Shown here in pieces: positions 28,801 to 37,842 of a stretch of DNA of 64,000 nucleotides. This stretch comes from Clostridium bornimense (GTDB taxonomy: Bacteria; Bacillota; Clostridia; Clostridiales; Clostridiaceae): positions 1,922,001 to 1,986,000 of the forward strand of contig NZ_HG917868.1 in assembly GCF_000577895.1 (NCBI RefSeq), written 5' to 3'. The translations under genes were made by a program, and so were the position numbers. How positions within the stretch are numbered: position 1 is the first letter of the stretch; each line of letters begins with the position of its first letter. The notes under the pieces are model-generated. The model saw only the letters and a list, made by a program, of their open reading frames with translations, made no database searches and was not told where the DNA came from.

Positions 28801-29365
28801 AAGTTAATGCTAATAATATATTAGTTTTATATCTAAGAATATACTTTGCTTCAGCATATGTTGAGTTAGTAATTATTTTCTTTAAGTCTGTTCTTAAATT
28901 AGCTTTCACCTTGTTAAAACTTGATTCTAAATCAAGTCTAGTCATATACAAAGTTTTTATTGCTTCTTTTATTTCTTCTGGTTTTGGATCTCTACCCAAT
29001 TCATTTTTTAACTTATTAGTAACGTTATTTATATCCTCAAATCTTTCATAAGCATTTAAGCTATCATATAAATCTTCATACTTAATATCATTTAAAGCAT
29101 CAAAAACTTCATTTATTATTTTATCTGCTTCCTCTGAAGTAATCAGTGAATCTATGCTCGCTGTGCCTATCTTTAAAGGATCGCCATCTGTATTTCTTTC
29201 ATTAGATACTTCCTTCGAACTCTGAACTAAAGATGCTGCTGATACTACTACTGGTGAAATTAATGACACTGAAAGCGCCACTGATACTAACCCCACTGTA
29301 GATTTTCTAAGAGCATATTTTATAACTCGCTTTTCATTCTTCTTCTTTTGTAATAGTTCTTTCAT
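25877..29365 (-). CDS. Surface zinc metallopeptidase, M26 (ZmpB/ZmpC-type) with two G5 domains
   Basis: Large cell-surface protease, 1162 residues. A YSIRK-like export signal (YALRKSTVGLVSVALS) starts near residue 17. The zinc site is THELTHLLD (HExxH) near residue 460, followed by GYGRRSGKGAEAFARGLFES, which matches the region after the active site in streptococcal ZmpB-type enzymes and carries the distal glutamate. Two G5 repeats follow (about 790-945; IIQEMKPTVIYKGT and VIKEMKPTIIYKGT), then an Asn/Ser/Thr/Glu-rich stalk and a single C-terminal span with basic end (FKRNGK). No LPXTG motif is present, so it appears membrane-anchored rather than sortase-linked. Likely targets are host glycoproteins or immunoglobulins. 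Confidence 0.87.
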   Translation of the reverse strand: MKELLQKKKNEKRVIKYALRKSTVGLVSVALSVSLISPVVVSAASLVQSSKEVSNERNTDGDPLKIGTASIDSLITSEEADKIINEVFDALNDIKYEDLYDSLNAYERFEDINNVTNKLKNELGRDPKPEEIKEAIKTLYMTRLDLESSFNKVKANLRTDLKKIITNSTYAEAKYILRYKTNILLALTYLEKQYSFTFGNESAKDLILYNAGLKGPRYNALDNVIGIGNLTYSDLELKNNIRTYTNQIAPITGEDNILDFIEKAVEKYTSEKSAADWFKKTSKAWIVEGDNKYGETSIYNKMSRDERLKSHLIPLLSVSDKSIYAISTMSTVTYGLVDTYFDNKDNITMDDLRDDLEKTAKKQQAFIDFWYRISKVNNKLLEEKNIIVIDSLLDYGKASNMETLWSEETGSTALTGVREFITPLGFYTTYMFADGQAGTDDCINLFLSKSLTDRGQETYTHELTHLLDNKVLLNGYGRRSGKGAEAFARGLFESINNNGGSLIREPIFNLNLSYELGDERIQNKSPERFNTEDDMQQYMQGLMDVIYTLDYVEAQSSLKQTAEDKTVLYNQISLTPDAKKPGIVNDTFQSISKETAESLKTIDDLIDKNIVSGRLAFQGILTTGTAEDNGYYVVPLFNPIYAAMQNNSGAVGDITFKRNAYELLAQYGYSDGMVAYISDQYPNDEEALKAILDAKYNGDLAAFKKDMFAIRISKLSKLKQTDVFADYQELQEKMDKAVKTDLDTMKKNKQYNININQGVNAVSTLKNEILQYYLKSTDDFKTSIYKDIVIGEKKEVTENIIPSTIINKTDDTLWEDETRIEKGTDGVERVTKVWRTEDGIVVGQPNVTTEIIQEMKPTVIYKGTKKIEGEIVTVDDNVKIPIKVIEKEDPNLYVGETRTELGEEGIKKVTTVQKTEKGNPVGDPVVTEEVIKEMKPTIIYKGTMKKPEISLSQSTFVYDKNSTDIESMILNSIVLDDDLLYIGIQIIGEVPTTSGRHDITIRLLRRDGITCDVEVNIAIVSAPVTTPEISKPDSNSTNMPNDDILDKVSNTVVNSEVKNTIVNTVVNKENKVDTNNNTVDESANISSDINVDEEKDISNESETAEVKESTTYSEKNSTENSFKENDTSEDKESSKTLIYVGIGLIVSLLLGSLIKIFKRNGK

Positions 29366-29712
29366 TTCATTATTCCTTTCTTTATATAGCTTTAAGTATT
29401 TCCTTCTAGTAATTAAAATATTGGAATAAAAAAGTGTGCTTATATTAGCCTAAGCATACCTAATTAGTTATTATTATTTTTCGTTATTTTATAAAACCAC
29501 TTTATATTTTTGTAAAATTAAGCAGTATAAAATATAATTTCTAATGATAATGTAAAAGCCTTGAGTGAATAATCTTACTCAAGGCTAAAAGATTTATTTA
29601 TAATTGTAATATTGCTTATTGCAAATATATCATTTATAGTAGCTTTTCCCATATCAGTTTTCTTTTAAAACAAAGTTATTTTTATTATTCTTGCCTCTAA
29701 TTGCAACTATTC
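29366..29712. other. Intergenic region with hairpins
   Basis: AT-rich 347 bases between the HAD operon end and the M26 gene start. It holds the M26 promoter region, an imperfect hairpin at 29432-29457 (GTGTGCTTA/TAAGCATAC), and the terminator at 29557-29586. No further gene is evident. Confidence 0.5.
29557..29586 (-). terminator. Terminator of the ABC/PHP/HAD operon
   Basis: AGCCTTGAGT (29557-29566) and ACTCAAGGCT (29577-29586), perfect arms followed by TTTTAC on the minus strand, 127 bases after the HAD gene stop. Confidence 0.75.
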
Positions 29713-30444
29713 TTACCATCCTATTTCTTTGTTTATCACTAGTTCACCAACATTTTTTAATATAATATCTGCATGTCCCTTAAAATCTTCTATAGTACTA
29801 ACACCACTTAATACTCCAATAGATAAAGCCCCACTATTCTTTGCAAATATCATATCATTATATGTATCTCCAACTACAGCAATCTCACTATATTTTAAAT
29901 TAAATTTACTACAAAACGCTTCTATTAAATCTATGGCAGGCTTTGGTTTATACATTCCATCATCTGCACCTATAAAATCAAAATACTTATTCACATTCAA
30001 TCTTTTCAAACAATATTTTGCTGATAATAAAGTATCTGTTGTAGCTAATCCTATGTAAATATTTTTTCCCTTTAAGTACTCAAACAATTTATGTAAATCA
30101 TATAATTCAACTATATTTACATCATCTTTATTAACCTCATTATCAAATAAACGTGAAATATCAGCTCCTATTTTTTCAGCATTTAATTTATATCCATGCT
30201 TACATAATTCTTTATAAATATCATTACCTATTTCACTATATGACTTATATGCTAATGCTCCTCTAGGATCTACCTTAGAATTTTTTACACCTATAGATTC
30301 TAAAACTACATTAACCATCTTTTCATCATTTATATTGTTATTTTCTAAAAACTTTGAAATAGCTCTCTCTGCTGCACCTAACCAAAGAGAAAAAAAATCA
30401 ATTAATGTTCCATCCTTATCAAATAAAATCCCCTTAATTTTCAT
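29713..30444 (-). CDS. HAD-family phosphatase
   Basis: Cytoplasmic phosphatase of the phosphoglycolate-phosphatase-like HAD group, 243 residues. Motif I is FDKDGTLIDF at residues 8-17, motif II TTDT near 138, motif III lysine in DDGMYKPKPAI, motif IV VVGDTYNDMIFAK. The helical cap lies between motifs I and II. The start overlaps the stop of the PHP gene by 11 bases, so it is the last gene of the sugar-ABC operon and probably dephosphorylates an imported compound or its hydrolysis product. Confidence 0.9.
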   Translation of the reverse strand: MKIKGILFDKDGTLIDFFSLWLGAAERAISKFLENNNINDEKMVNVVLESIGVKNSKVDPRGALAYKSYSEIGNDIYKELCKHGYKLNAEKIGADISRLFDNEVNKDDVNIVELYDLHKLFEYLKGKNIYIGLATTDTLLSAKYCLKRLNVNKYFDFIGADDGMYKPKPAIDLIEAFCSKFNLKYSEIAVVGDTYNDMIFAKNSGALSIGVLSGVSTIEDFKGHADIILKNVGELVINKEIGW

Positions 30445-31951
30445 TTAACTTCTCCATTTCATCTAACATTTCGCCATAAGTTATCTTATTAGGTTCTTTT
30501 CTTCCATAATATATTGGATTAATATATCCTAAGAAATTATCCTCCTCATCTCTTATTTCTAATCTAATCCATGTGTATTCTTCATTTTCTATCTCGTGTA
30601 TATAATCTATAAAAAATTCATTTTCTTTTAATTTATGATTAATTAATGTTTTCTCTCCATTGATAACTATATAAATTTTAATATTTATATTTTCTTCTGG
30701 AATTATTTTGCACTTATAATGTATTTCTTTATTTAAACATATATTTATCCTATCCCCTGGCATATATGTTTTACTTCCAACTTTTATTTCAGTTTCTAAC
30801 TTTAATCCTCTAGTAACATATACATTTCCTGATCTTACTGAATCTAATATATTGTTAGCTGTTAACTTATTACAAAATACATATGTTGATGGATCACCTG
30901 GTATTGATGGCTTATCAGCCCCATCATACCTTTCATCTATTAAGTTATGAGAATCACTGCCCCCCACTCCATAAATCTTATGACCATTATTCCATAATAA
31001 GTCTATAAATTTTATAGCCATATCATTAGCGACCTTTGCATCCATATACGTAGGATCATTTATTATCTCTAATGTATTAATATATCTTAAATCAATATTT
31101 CTATATTTCCATCTCCACACACTTAAAAATGGATGATTTATACTGTTTATATAATTATTTTTATAATTATTCTCCAGCAAATCATTTATCTCTTTTTCAA
31201 GAAATTCGTTATTATCAACATTTTCAGCTATGTCTAATATACTATTAGGAATTTCATTAATACCAAAAATATTTAAATGTCCATAACTAGTTGTTATCTC
31301 AATACCTGGAATGGCTAAAACTTCTGTTTTAGGCCATCCAGTATGAATTAAGTTGTGCTCAGTTGGTACATAAAAATCTAATTTCATATTCCTAGCCTTT
31401 TTCATTGCGTCTTTAACTGTTTCTTTACCATCTGATAATACAGTATGAGTATGAAAATCCCCCTTATACCATCTTTCCTTATCATTTATAACTTTATTCC
31501 AATTATAATTGTTATATGTAATTTTCCCTTTTTCCAATTTGTAGTTGGTCCATGATTCTTCTCCTATAGTTTGAGATACTTTTTTATCACATTTATCAGA
31601 TACATATATACTAAAATTAAATGTCTTTCCATCTAATAGTTGAACTAAGTATTCCTTGAAAATATAAACTATTAACTTCCATTCACCCTTTACAATTGGT
31701 CCTGCATATCCACCAATACTAGTTGTATTGCTAGAACTACTTATTAATAATGTCTTTTCACCATAACCTAATTGCTTTTGCATTCTTATTACACCATTAG
31801 AATCTATTGCAACAACATAAATCATTAATGAAAACTTTTCTTCAATATCAATATCAATATATAAATTATCAATATCCTTCTTCACACAAAAACTATTTTC
31901 TATTTTATTATCACAATTTTCATTTATAGTATAAATGTATTCATATTTCAT
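30434..31951 (-). CDS. PHP-domain phosphoesterase (CehA/McbA-like)
   Basis: 505 residues: an N-terminal beta-sandwich-like region (1-160), a PHP metal-dependent hydrolase domain from about 165, with GDFHTHTVLSDG, VPTEHN, PGIEITTSYGH, SINHPF and GVGGSDSH metal motifs, and a C-terminal beta domain. Such enzymes hydrolyse phosphodiesters or related esters. No signal peptide is apparent. It lies between an ABC importer and a HAD phosphatase with short spacings, suggesting a diesterase-then-monoesterase pathway for an imported phospho-compound. Confidence 0.85.
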   Translation of the reverse strand: MKYEYIYTINENCDNKIENSFCVKKDIDNLYIDIDIEEKFSLMIYVVAIDSNGVIRMQKQLGYGEKTLLISSSSNTTSIGGYAGPIVKGEWKLIVYIFKEYLVQLLDGKTFNFSIYVSDKCDKKVSQTIGEESWTNYKLEKGKITYNNYNWNKVINDKERWYKGDFHTHTVLSDGKETVKDAMKKARNMKLDFYVPTEHNLIHTGWPKTEVLAIPGIEITTSYGHLNIFGINEIPNSILDIAENVDNNEFLEKEINDLLENNYKNNYINSINHPFLSVWRWKYRNIDLRYINTLEIINDPTYMDAKVANDMAIKFIDLLWNNGHKIYGVGGSDSHNLIDERYDGADKPSIPGDPSTYVFCNKLTANNILDSVRSGNVYVTRGLKLETEIKVGSKTYMPGDRINICLNKEIHYKCKIIPEENINIKIYIVINGEKTLINHKLKENEFFIDYIHEIENEEYTWIRLEIRDEEDNFLGYINPIYYGRKEPNKITYGEMLDEMEKLNEN

Positions 31952-31970
31952 ATGAACCTCCTAAGAGAAA

Positions 31971-33275
31971 TTATTTTTTCAATACTTCATCTAATGCCTT
32001 TTGTGCTGTTTCTTGTGCCTCATCTAATGCTTCCTTAGCTGATATTCCCTCTATTTCAACTTTATCAGCCGCTATAGTTAATGCATCTATAACTTTTCCA
32101 CCAGTTGGGTCCTCAGGTAAAATAGATCCATGAGATGCTTGTTGTAATGGCACTAAAGCTTGTGGATTTTCCTCACAATACTTAGAAAAGTCTTCTATGT
32201 CTTTAGTAGAATTTCTTACAGCAACATATCCTGTTTCTTTTGACCACTTACCTTGATTTTCAGCTTTAGTAAAGAACTTCATAAATTCATATACACCTTG
32301 TTTAACGTCATCATCATCATTTTTTAACATTACTAATTGTAAAGCTTCTGCTGTTGGTGCTGAAGGATTATCTCCCCAACCTGGTTGCTCCATCGCTGCT
32401 ACCTTTGTGAAATCTAAATCTGCTTGGTCTCCTGATGATCCAGTATATCCACCAGCTACATTATTAAGTACATCATCAATAGTCTTATACCAATATTCCC
32501 ATCCTTGTCCACCATAATGTATAGTCATTATTTTATCGTCATGAATCCACTTTCTAAAACTTTCCCATACTTCTACCCATTCATCTGTATTAATAGTAAC
32601 TTTAGTTCCATCTTCACTAAAAATGCTAGCACCATTACTAAATGCAGCATCTATCAAGTTATCTACACCATACATTGGTTCCCAACCATAGAAAGTAGTT
32701 TTATCACCTTCTTTTACAGTAATCTTTTTAGCTGCATCAGCTAAGTCTTGCCATGTTTTTATATCTTCTGCCTTAATACCTGCCTTTTCAAAAGCTTCAA
32801 TATTATAATATAAAACTTGTGTAGTACCATAAGCTGGTATTGCAAATATATTTCCTTCTTCATCTATTCCTTGATTAAAAAATACTTCCACATAATCATC
32901 TTTATCAAAGTTTTCGTCTATATCTATAAATTCATTTAAATCTTCTACTAAATCCTTTGATGCTAAATTTCTAGATTTATCAACATCTAATAATGCTATA
33001 TCTGGCCCTTTTTTCCCTGCTATTCCCGCTTGTAATTTTTGATATGTTTCAGTGTAATCTGCTTGAGTTACAGTATTAATATGATATTTATTTTGAGACT
33101 CATTAAAATCTTCAACTATATCAGATAAAACTCTTACTGCTGTTTTTCCTCCTGAATACCAGAAATCAATTTCTACCTTATCACTACTATTTTTATTATT
33201 TGTACCACACCCTGTAAATACTGATAATACTGATACACCTACTAGTAAACTTGCTATTATTTTTTTCATCTTCAT
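31971..33275 (-). CDS. Sugar/polyol-phosphate ABC transporter, substrate-binding lipoprotein
   Basis: Extracellular solute-binding protein family 1, 434 residues. The lipobox is SVFTGC with the lipidated Cys at residue 23. The body shows KVEIDFWYSGG, GKKGPDIALLDVDKS and a NQGKWSKETGYVAVR-type C-terminal lobe typical of UgpB-like proteins. It feeds the two permeases encoded just upstream. The PHP and HAD neighbours make a glycerophosphodiester or phospho-polyol a reasonable guess; unproven. Confidence 0.92.
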   Translation of the reverse strand: MKMKKIIASLLVGVSVLSVFTGCGTNNKNSSDKVEIDFWYSGGKTAVRVLSDIVEDFNESQNKYHINTVTQADYTETYQKLQAGIAGKKGPDIALLDVDKSRNLASKDLVEDLNEFIDIDENFDKDDYVEVFFNQGIDEEGNIFAIPAYGTTQVLYYNIEAFEKAGIKAEDIKTWQDLADAAKKITVKEGDKTTFYGWEPMYGVDNLIDAAFSNGASIFSEDGTKVTINTDEWVEVWESFRKWIHDDKIMTIHYGGQGWEYWYKTIDDVLNNVAGGYTGSSGDQADLDFTKVAAMEQPGWGDNPSAPTAEALQLVMLKNDDDDVKQGVYEFMKFFTKAENQGKWSKETGYVAVRNSTKDIEDFSKYCEENPQALVPLQQASHGSILPEDPTGGKVIDALTIAADKVEIEGISAKEALDEAQETAQKALDEVLKK

Positions 33276-33315
33276 TATTTATATCCCCCTCTGTTAAATC
33301 GCTAAAAATACTTTA

Positions 33316-34170
33316 TCATCCTTTTATTCCAGTATCTCCAATACCACTTATGAACCACTTTTGTGTAAACATAAATAATATTATTAATGGAACTACTATA
33401 ACTGTACTTGCCGCCATAACTAACGGCCATTCTGTACCATATGCTCCACCTTCAACAAAAAACCTTCTTAATCCTTGTGATACAAGACTTAACTCAGGAC
33501 TATCTGTTATTAATGACGGCCACATATAATTGTTATAACTTGAAATAAAACTAATTAGTCCAAAAGTAATAAATGCTGGTTTTGTTATAGGAAATACTAT
33601 TTTCCAAATTATTTGCCAGTGGCTAGCTCCATCTACTCTTGCAGCTTCTATCAATCCCTTTGGTAATTGCATAAATGCTTGTCTTAATAAAAATATTCCA
33701 AAAATACTTACTGCATTTGATATTATTAATCCTGTATATGTATTTAATAAATTTAGCTTAGATAATATTATGTAACTAGGGACATAAGTAGCAACGGTTG
33801 GTAACATATATGTACCCATAATAACAAGGAATAAAATATTTCTTCCTTTAAATCTCATATTCACTATTGCATATGCTATCATTGCACCTGTTACTAGTTG
33901 CAAGATAACTGTTATTATAGAAACAAATAAGCTATTTCCCATATATCTTAATATTGGAGAATTAGTTAATACCTCTATGAAATTACCCCATTGAGCTACA
34001 GATGGTAAGAATTTTGATGTATCCATAATTTCTGATTTAGTTTTTAATGCACTAACTATCATCCATATAAACGGAAATACTGTAAATATACTAGCAATTA
34101 TTAATAATATATTTTTATAAACTAAAATTAATAGATTTATTTTATTTTTACTTAGTACCTTTTTAGACAT
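33316..34170 (-). CDS. ABC transporter permease (UgpE/MalG-like)
   Basis: Membrane permease, 284 residues, six spans, with the cytoplasmic ATPase-docking EAA loop EAARVDGASHWQIIWKIVFP near residue 195. C-terminus ends in FISGIGDTGIKG, close to the usual FVxGlxxGAVKG. Pairs with the upstream permease. Confidence 0.94.
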   Translation of the reverse strand: MSKKVLSKNKINLLILVYKNILLIIASIFTVFPFIWMIVSALKTKSEIMDTSKFLPSVAQWGNFIEVLTNSPILRYMGNSLFVSIITVILQLVTGAMIAYAIVNMRFKGRNILFLVIMGTYMLPTVATYVPSYIILSKLNLLNTYTGLIISNAVSIFGIFLLRQAFMQLPKGLIEAARVDGASHWQIIWKIVFPITKPAFITFGLISFISSYNNYMWPSLITDSPELSLVSQGLRRFFVEGGAYGTEWPLVMAASTVIVVPLIILFMFTQKWFISGIGDTGIKG

Positions 34171-34185
34171 AGCTTATTTACCTCC

Positions 34186-35109
34186 CTAGTAGTTAACCCA
34201 CTTCTTAGACACTATATACTGTAACAATGATAATATTACTGTAATTATTATTAATATCACTGCTACAGCAGTAGCTTGCCCCATATTAAATTGCTCAAAA
34301 GCTAATTGATAATATTGATATAATAACGTTCTTGTACTTCCTGAAGGTCCCCCCTGCGTTAATACTTGTATTTGATCATATGCTTGTAAAGCATTTATTG
34401 TTGTTATTATTACTAAGAAAAATGTTGTTGGTGATATACCTGGTAATGTAATATGTCTAAACTTTTGCCACCAATTTGCTCCATCTAATGATGCTGCTTC
34501 ATATAATACATTTGGTACTTTTTCTAATGCTGATATATAAAATATCATTGCATACCCGATACTCTTCCAAACAGTTACTATAATTACTGCTAACATAGAT
34601 GTTTGAGAACTATTTAACCATTCTAATGGTGCCATATTCAAAAATTCTAATACTTTATTAGCTATACCTACATTAGGATCAAAGATCCATGTCCATACTA
34701 TTGAAATAGCTACAGTTGGTGTAATCCAAGGCGAGAATAATATTACCTTATAAATACCTGATCCTCTAAAATTCTTTTGTAGTAATAAAGCTAATAATAA
34801 TCCTCCTATTATAGTTGGTATTATTGTTCCCAAGCTAAACTCAACAGTGTTACTTAAAGCTTGATAAAAATTAGAATCTCCTAATAAACTCTTATAATTT
34901 TCTAATCCTATAAAATTATAATCAGCCGTCATATAATCCCAGTCAGTAAAACTTATATAAATTGATTTAATAATAGGATATATCCAAAATATCACTAATG
35001 GTATCAATGCTGGTAGAATAAATAGCATTGCTGAACTTCCACATTTTATAGATCTTTTATTTAGCCTTAATAATTTACTCTTTCTGTCCTCTTCTAATAT
35101 AGTATTCAA
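34186..35109 (-). CDS. ABC transporter permease (UgpA/MalF-like)
   Basis: Membrane permease, 307 residues, six spans, with the EAA loop EAASLDGANWWQKFRHITLPG near residue 205 and the ILTQGGPSGSTRTLLYQYYQ segment typical of UgpA. Translation starts at TTG 35109, supported by GGGAGGG at 35117-35123 with 7-base spacing; no ATG is suitably placed. No ATP-binding gene is in this operon (order permease, permease, binding protein, PHP, HAD), so a shared MsmK/UgpC-type ATPase is probably used. Confidence 0.93.
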   Translation of the reverse strand: MNTILEEDRKSKLLRLNKRSIKCGSSAMLFILPALIPLVIFWIYPIIKSIYISFTDWDYMTADYNFIGLENYKSLLGDSNFYQALSNTVEFSLGTIIPTIIGGLLLALLLQKNFRGSGIYKVILFSPWITPTVAISIVWTWIFDPNVGIANKVLEFLNMAPLEWLNSSQTSMLAVIIVTVWKSIGYAMIFYISALEKVPNVLYEAASLDGANWWQKFRHITLPGISPTTFFLVIITTINALQAYDQIQVLTQGGPSGSTRTLLYQYYQLAFEQFNMGQATAVAVILIIITVILSLLQYIVSKKWVNY

Positions 35110-35205
35110 TAATAAGCCCTCCCATCTTTAACAATCCTTATAATAGAGTACACAGGTAAAGTAAATATTAATATCTTGTTAATTAATGTAAATAAATTAT
35201 TATGT

Positions 35206-36504
35206 TTATTTAACTTCTCTTTTCATCATTTCTATAATAATAATAGCTAATTTAGTAAATAATAAGCTGAGCCAAATTCCATTAACTTTAAATAGTATAG
35301 GTAATATAATCAAAGCTATAGGCGCTATTATCACTACCTCTCCATATATAATTAATAAAGCTGATTTTATATCACCATATGCATAGTATAAAGATGACTT
35401 TAGCTTAACTATTCCAATAAATAAGAAAGCTAACACTGATATAAACATACCTGATTTAAAAAACATCTGAGCTTCTGAGGATAACCCAAAAATAATAGCT
35501 ATTTTTCTAATGTTAAATAATACAGCTATTGTCAATAAGATTGATAATGCAATACTTGTTTTATATGCTAATTTTTTAACTTTTTTTATACTTTCTTCTT
35601 CACCAGCACCCTTATAAAAACTTATTAAAGGCTGTATTCCTTCTCCAACTCCACTTAATAAAGATTGAACTGGAAAAACCACATAAGATATTACAGCATA
35701 GGTAGCTACAATAGTATCCCCTCCATATTTTAAACATTGCCAATTAGTCAATACTAAAACTATAGAAGGAGCTATACTAATACCAAAGGGTGACATACTA
35801 ATCTTAATTATGTCTTTAATTCTCTTTAACTTAATAATTCTAATATCTTTATTTTTAAAATTTATATTTTTTCTATATAACAAAAATATAATTGAAAAAA
35901 TAGCTGATACTAATTGCCCAATAATTGTAGCTAAAGCTGCACCTCCTATTCCAAACCTTAAATACACTATAAAATATATATCTAAAACCACATTGGTTAT
36001 CATCCCTATAAACATACTTAACATAGCTGTAAATGCCATACTATTATTTTTTAAAATAGGAACCAAACCTACTCCTATTATTTGAGGACCACAACCATAA
36101 ATCATTATTTTTGAATAATTTATAGCTTCACTTAATACTTTTCCCTCTGCTCCAAGTAAGATTAGAATATTTTTATACGAAAATCTTAATGTAACAAAAG
36201 CTACAATTATACTTAATACTAATGTTATTAAAGTATTGTATTGAGTAACTTTAGCTTCTTTCTCCTTATTCTCACCTAAATAAGTAGAGTAAATTACTGA
36301 ACCTCCTGTCCCTATTCCAACTCCTAATGCTGTTATTAATGCATTAATAGGCCATGCTATATTAATAGCAGCCAAACCTATGTCTGATGTAGTTCTTCCT
36401 ACTAATAGACCATCAATAATTGAATAAAACCCTGATAAAAATAAACAAATAACTGATGGTAGACAGTAATAAATAAATTTTTTTGTTATGTTTTTATTAT
36501 CCAT
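35206..36504 (-). CDS. MATE-family efflux transporter
   Basis: Multidrug/toxin exporter of 432 residues with about twelve spans. The N-terminus YCLPSVICLFLSGFYSIIDGLLVG and the IAWPINALITALGVGIGTGGS loop are typical of the DinF/NorM-like branch; the second half repeats the pattern (GEGIQPLISFYKGAG). It is about 300 bases from and divergent to a MarR gene. An 18-bp palindrome at 36525-36542 lies just before its start. Confidence 0.92.
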   Translation of the reverse strand: MDNKNITKKFIYYCLPSVICLFLSGFYSIIDGLLVGRTTSDIGLAAINIAWPINALITALGVGIGTGGSVIYSTYLGENKEKEAKVTQYNTLITLVLSIIVAFVTLRFSYKNILILLGAEGKVLSEAINYSKIMIYGCGPQIIGVGLVPILKNNSMAFTAMLSMFIGMITNVVLDIYFIVYLRFGIGGAALATIIGQLVSAIFSIIFLLYRKNINFKNKDIRIIKLKRIKDIIKISMSPFGISIAPSIVLVLTNWQCLKYGGDTIVATYAVISYVVFPVQSLLSGVGEGIQPLISFYKGAGEEESIKKVKKLAYKTSIALSILLTIAVLFNIRKIAIIFGLSSEAQMFFKSGMFISVLAFLFIGIVKLKSSLYYAYGDIKSALLIIYGEVVIIAPIALIILPILFKVNGIWLSLLFTKLAIIIIEMMKREVK

Positions 36505-36524
36505 TCAACACTCCCACTTTTAGT

Positions 36525-36542
36525 TAAAATCAATTGATTTTA
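36525..36542. promoter_or_regulatory. 18-bp palindrome before the MATE gene
   Basis: TAAAATCAATTGATTTTA is a perfect palindrome 20 bases upstream of the MATE ATG; position fits an operator, possibly for the divergent MarR protein. Confidence 0.45.
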
Positions 36543-36638
36543 TCATCTCTTTGTTAACTTCTATTAAAATTAATATTATTTTTAATTAAAATCATATAAA
36601 ATTTTTATTTCTATGGCACTTAGGATCTGATGTTTTAT

Positions 36639-36666
36639 TTGATATCTTCTCCAATAGTGCTATAAT
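36639..36666 (+). promoter_or_regulatory. Promoter of the marR-yczE pair
   Basis: TTGATA (36639-36644), 16-base spacer, TATAAT (36661-36666), 60 bases upstream of the MarR start. Confidence 0.6.
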
Positions 36667-36725
36667 ATTATTGGATATAATTAGCATGCAAACTATTAAT
36701 ATACAAATAAAAAAGGAGGACAGAT

Positions 36726-37157
36726 ATGGAAAATTCATTGCATTACAATTTAAGAGCTTGTCATACTAATTGTCAAAAGGCAATCATTCAACATATTAAG
36801 ACAAAGACAGATTTACGACCCGGTGAGCCTAAAATTTTAGAATTTCTTGCTGAACATGAGCCATGTGAACAGAAAGAAATTGCAGCAGGATGTAATTTAG
36901 ATTCTGCATCTGTGACAGGAATCCTAAGAAGGATGGAGACACGTAATCTTGTAAAAAGAGAAACAAAGAATGGAAATCGCAGGTCTCTATATGTCTCTAT
37001 GACAGAATACGGAAAAGAGATGGCTGAAGATGTAGAGGATACATTTTCTTTTGTCGATCAGCGCATTGTGAAAGGTATGTCAAAGAAAGAAATTAATGAA
37101 TTCGTGAGGCTGCTAGAAATTGCTAATAATAATTTAATAGATTTATTGGAGGAATAA
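36726..37157 (+). CDS. MarR-family transcriptional regulator
   Basis: 143-residue winged-helix regulator. The DNA-binding part reads LAEHEPCEQKEIAAGCNLDSASVTGILRRMETRNLVKRE, followed by a NGNRRSLYVSMTEYGKE wing. Strong site AAAGGAGGA before the ATG. It precedes a YczE-type membrane protein by four bases and diverges from a MATE exporter. Codon use (several CGA, GCA, CTG codons) looks richer in G+C than surrounding genes. Confidence 0.93.
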   Translation: MENSLHYNLRACHTNCQKAIIQHIKTKTDLRPGEPKILEFLAEHEPCEQKEIAAGCNLDSASVTGILRRMETRNLVKRETKNGNRRSLYVSMTEYGKEMAEDVEDTFSFVDQRIVKGMSKKEINEFVRLLEIANNNLIDLLEE

Positions 37158-37161
37158 AAAA

Positions 37162-37842
37162 TTGATAAAGAGAATAAGTAACGACATTAAGAAAGAAAAT
37201 TATATAACTAGGCTACTGGTATATTTATTAGGATTATTTATTATGACACTAGGAGTATCTATGTCAGTAAAATCAAATCTGGGTGTATCCCCAGTAAGTT
37301 CAATTCCTTATACAATTACTTGTATTACAGGGTTAGAAATGGGTAAGGCAACCATTTTATTTCATATTGTGTTGGTTTTTATGCAAATATTGATTCTCAG
37401 AAAGGCATTTAAAATCAAAAACCTTCTTCAGGTTGTTGTTGGTGTCATATTCGGCTATTTTACAACATTCTCAAATTATCTGTTTTCATTTTTGCCAACA
37501 TCAAACAGTATAGTTGTTCGTCTTGTGATGATGATTGGAAGTACTATCTTGATTGCTATCGGTATTTTCTTCTATCTTCCAGCTGATATTATTCCATTAG
37601 CTGGAGAGGGAGCTATGAAAGCAATATCTGACAAAGCACATATTAATTTCAATAAAGTGAAAATCGGATTTGATATTTCTATGGTAACTATTTCGTTGGT
37701 AGCGTGTCTGGTTGTGCTTAAGACCCTTGGTTCTGTGGGCATTGGAACGATAATTGCTGCTATATTAGTTGGTTCTATTTTAGGCATTATTACAAAATTC
37801 TTTGGTGCAAAACGTGATATGTTATTACAGAGAAATGCTTAA
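37162..37842 (+). CDS. YczE/YyaS/YitT-type integral membrane protein
   Basis: 226 residues with about five or six membrane spans. The segment LGLFIMTLGVSMSVKSNLGVSPVSSIPY is characteristic of the YczE/YyaS family, and ADIIPLAGEGAMKAIS of its middle part. Molecular function is unknown for the family. TTG start at 37162 after GGAGGA, co-transcribed with marR, which probably controls it. Confidence 0.8.
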   Translation: MIKRISNDIKKENYITRLLVYLLGLFIMTLGVSMSVKSNLGVSPVSSIPYTITCITGLEMGKATILFHIVLVFMQILILRKAFKIKNLLQVVVGVIFGYFTTFSNYLFSFLPTSNSIVVRLVMMIGSTILIAIGIFFYLPADIIPLAGEGAMKAISDKAHINFNKVKIGFDISMVTISLVACLVVLKTLGSVGIGTIIAAILVGSILGIITKFFGAKRDMLLQRNA

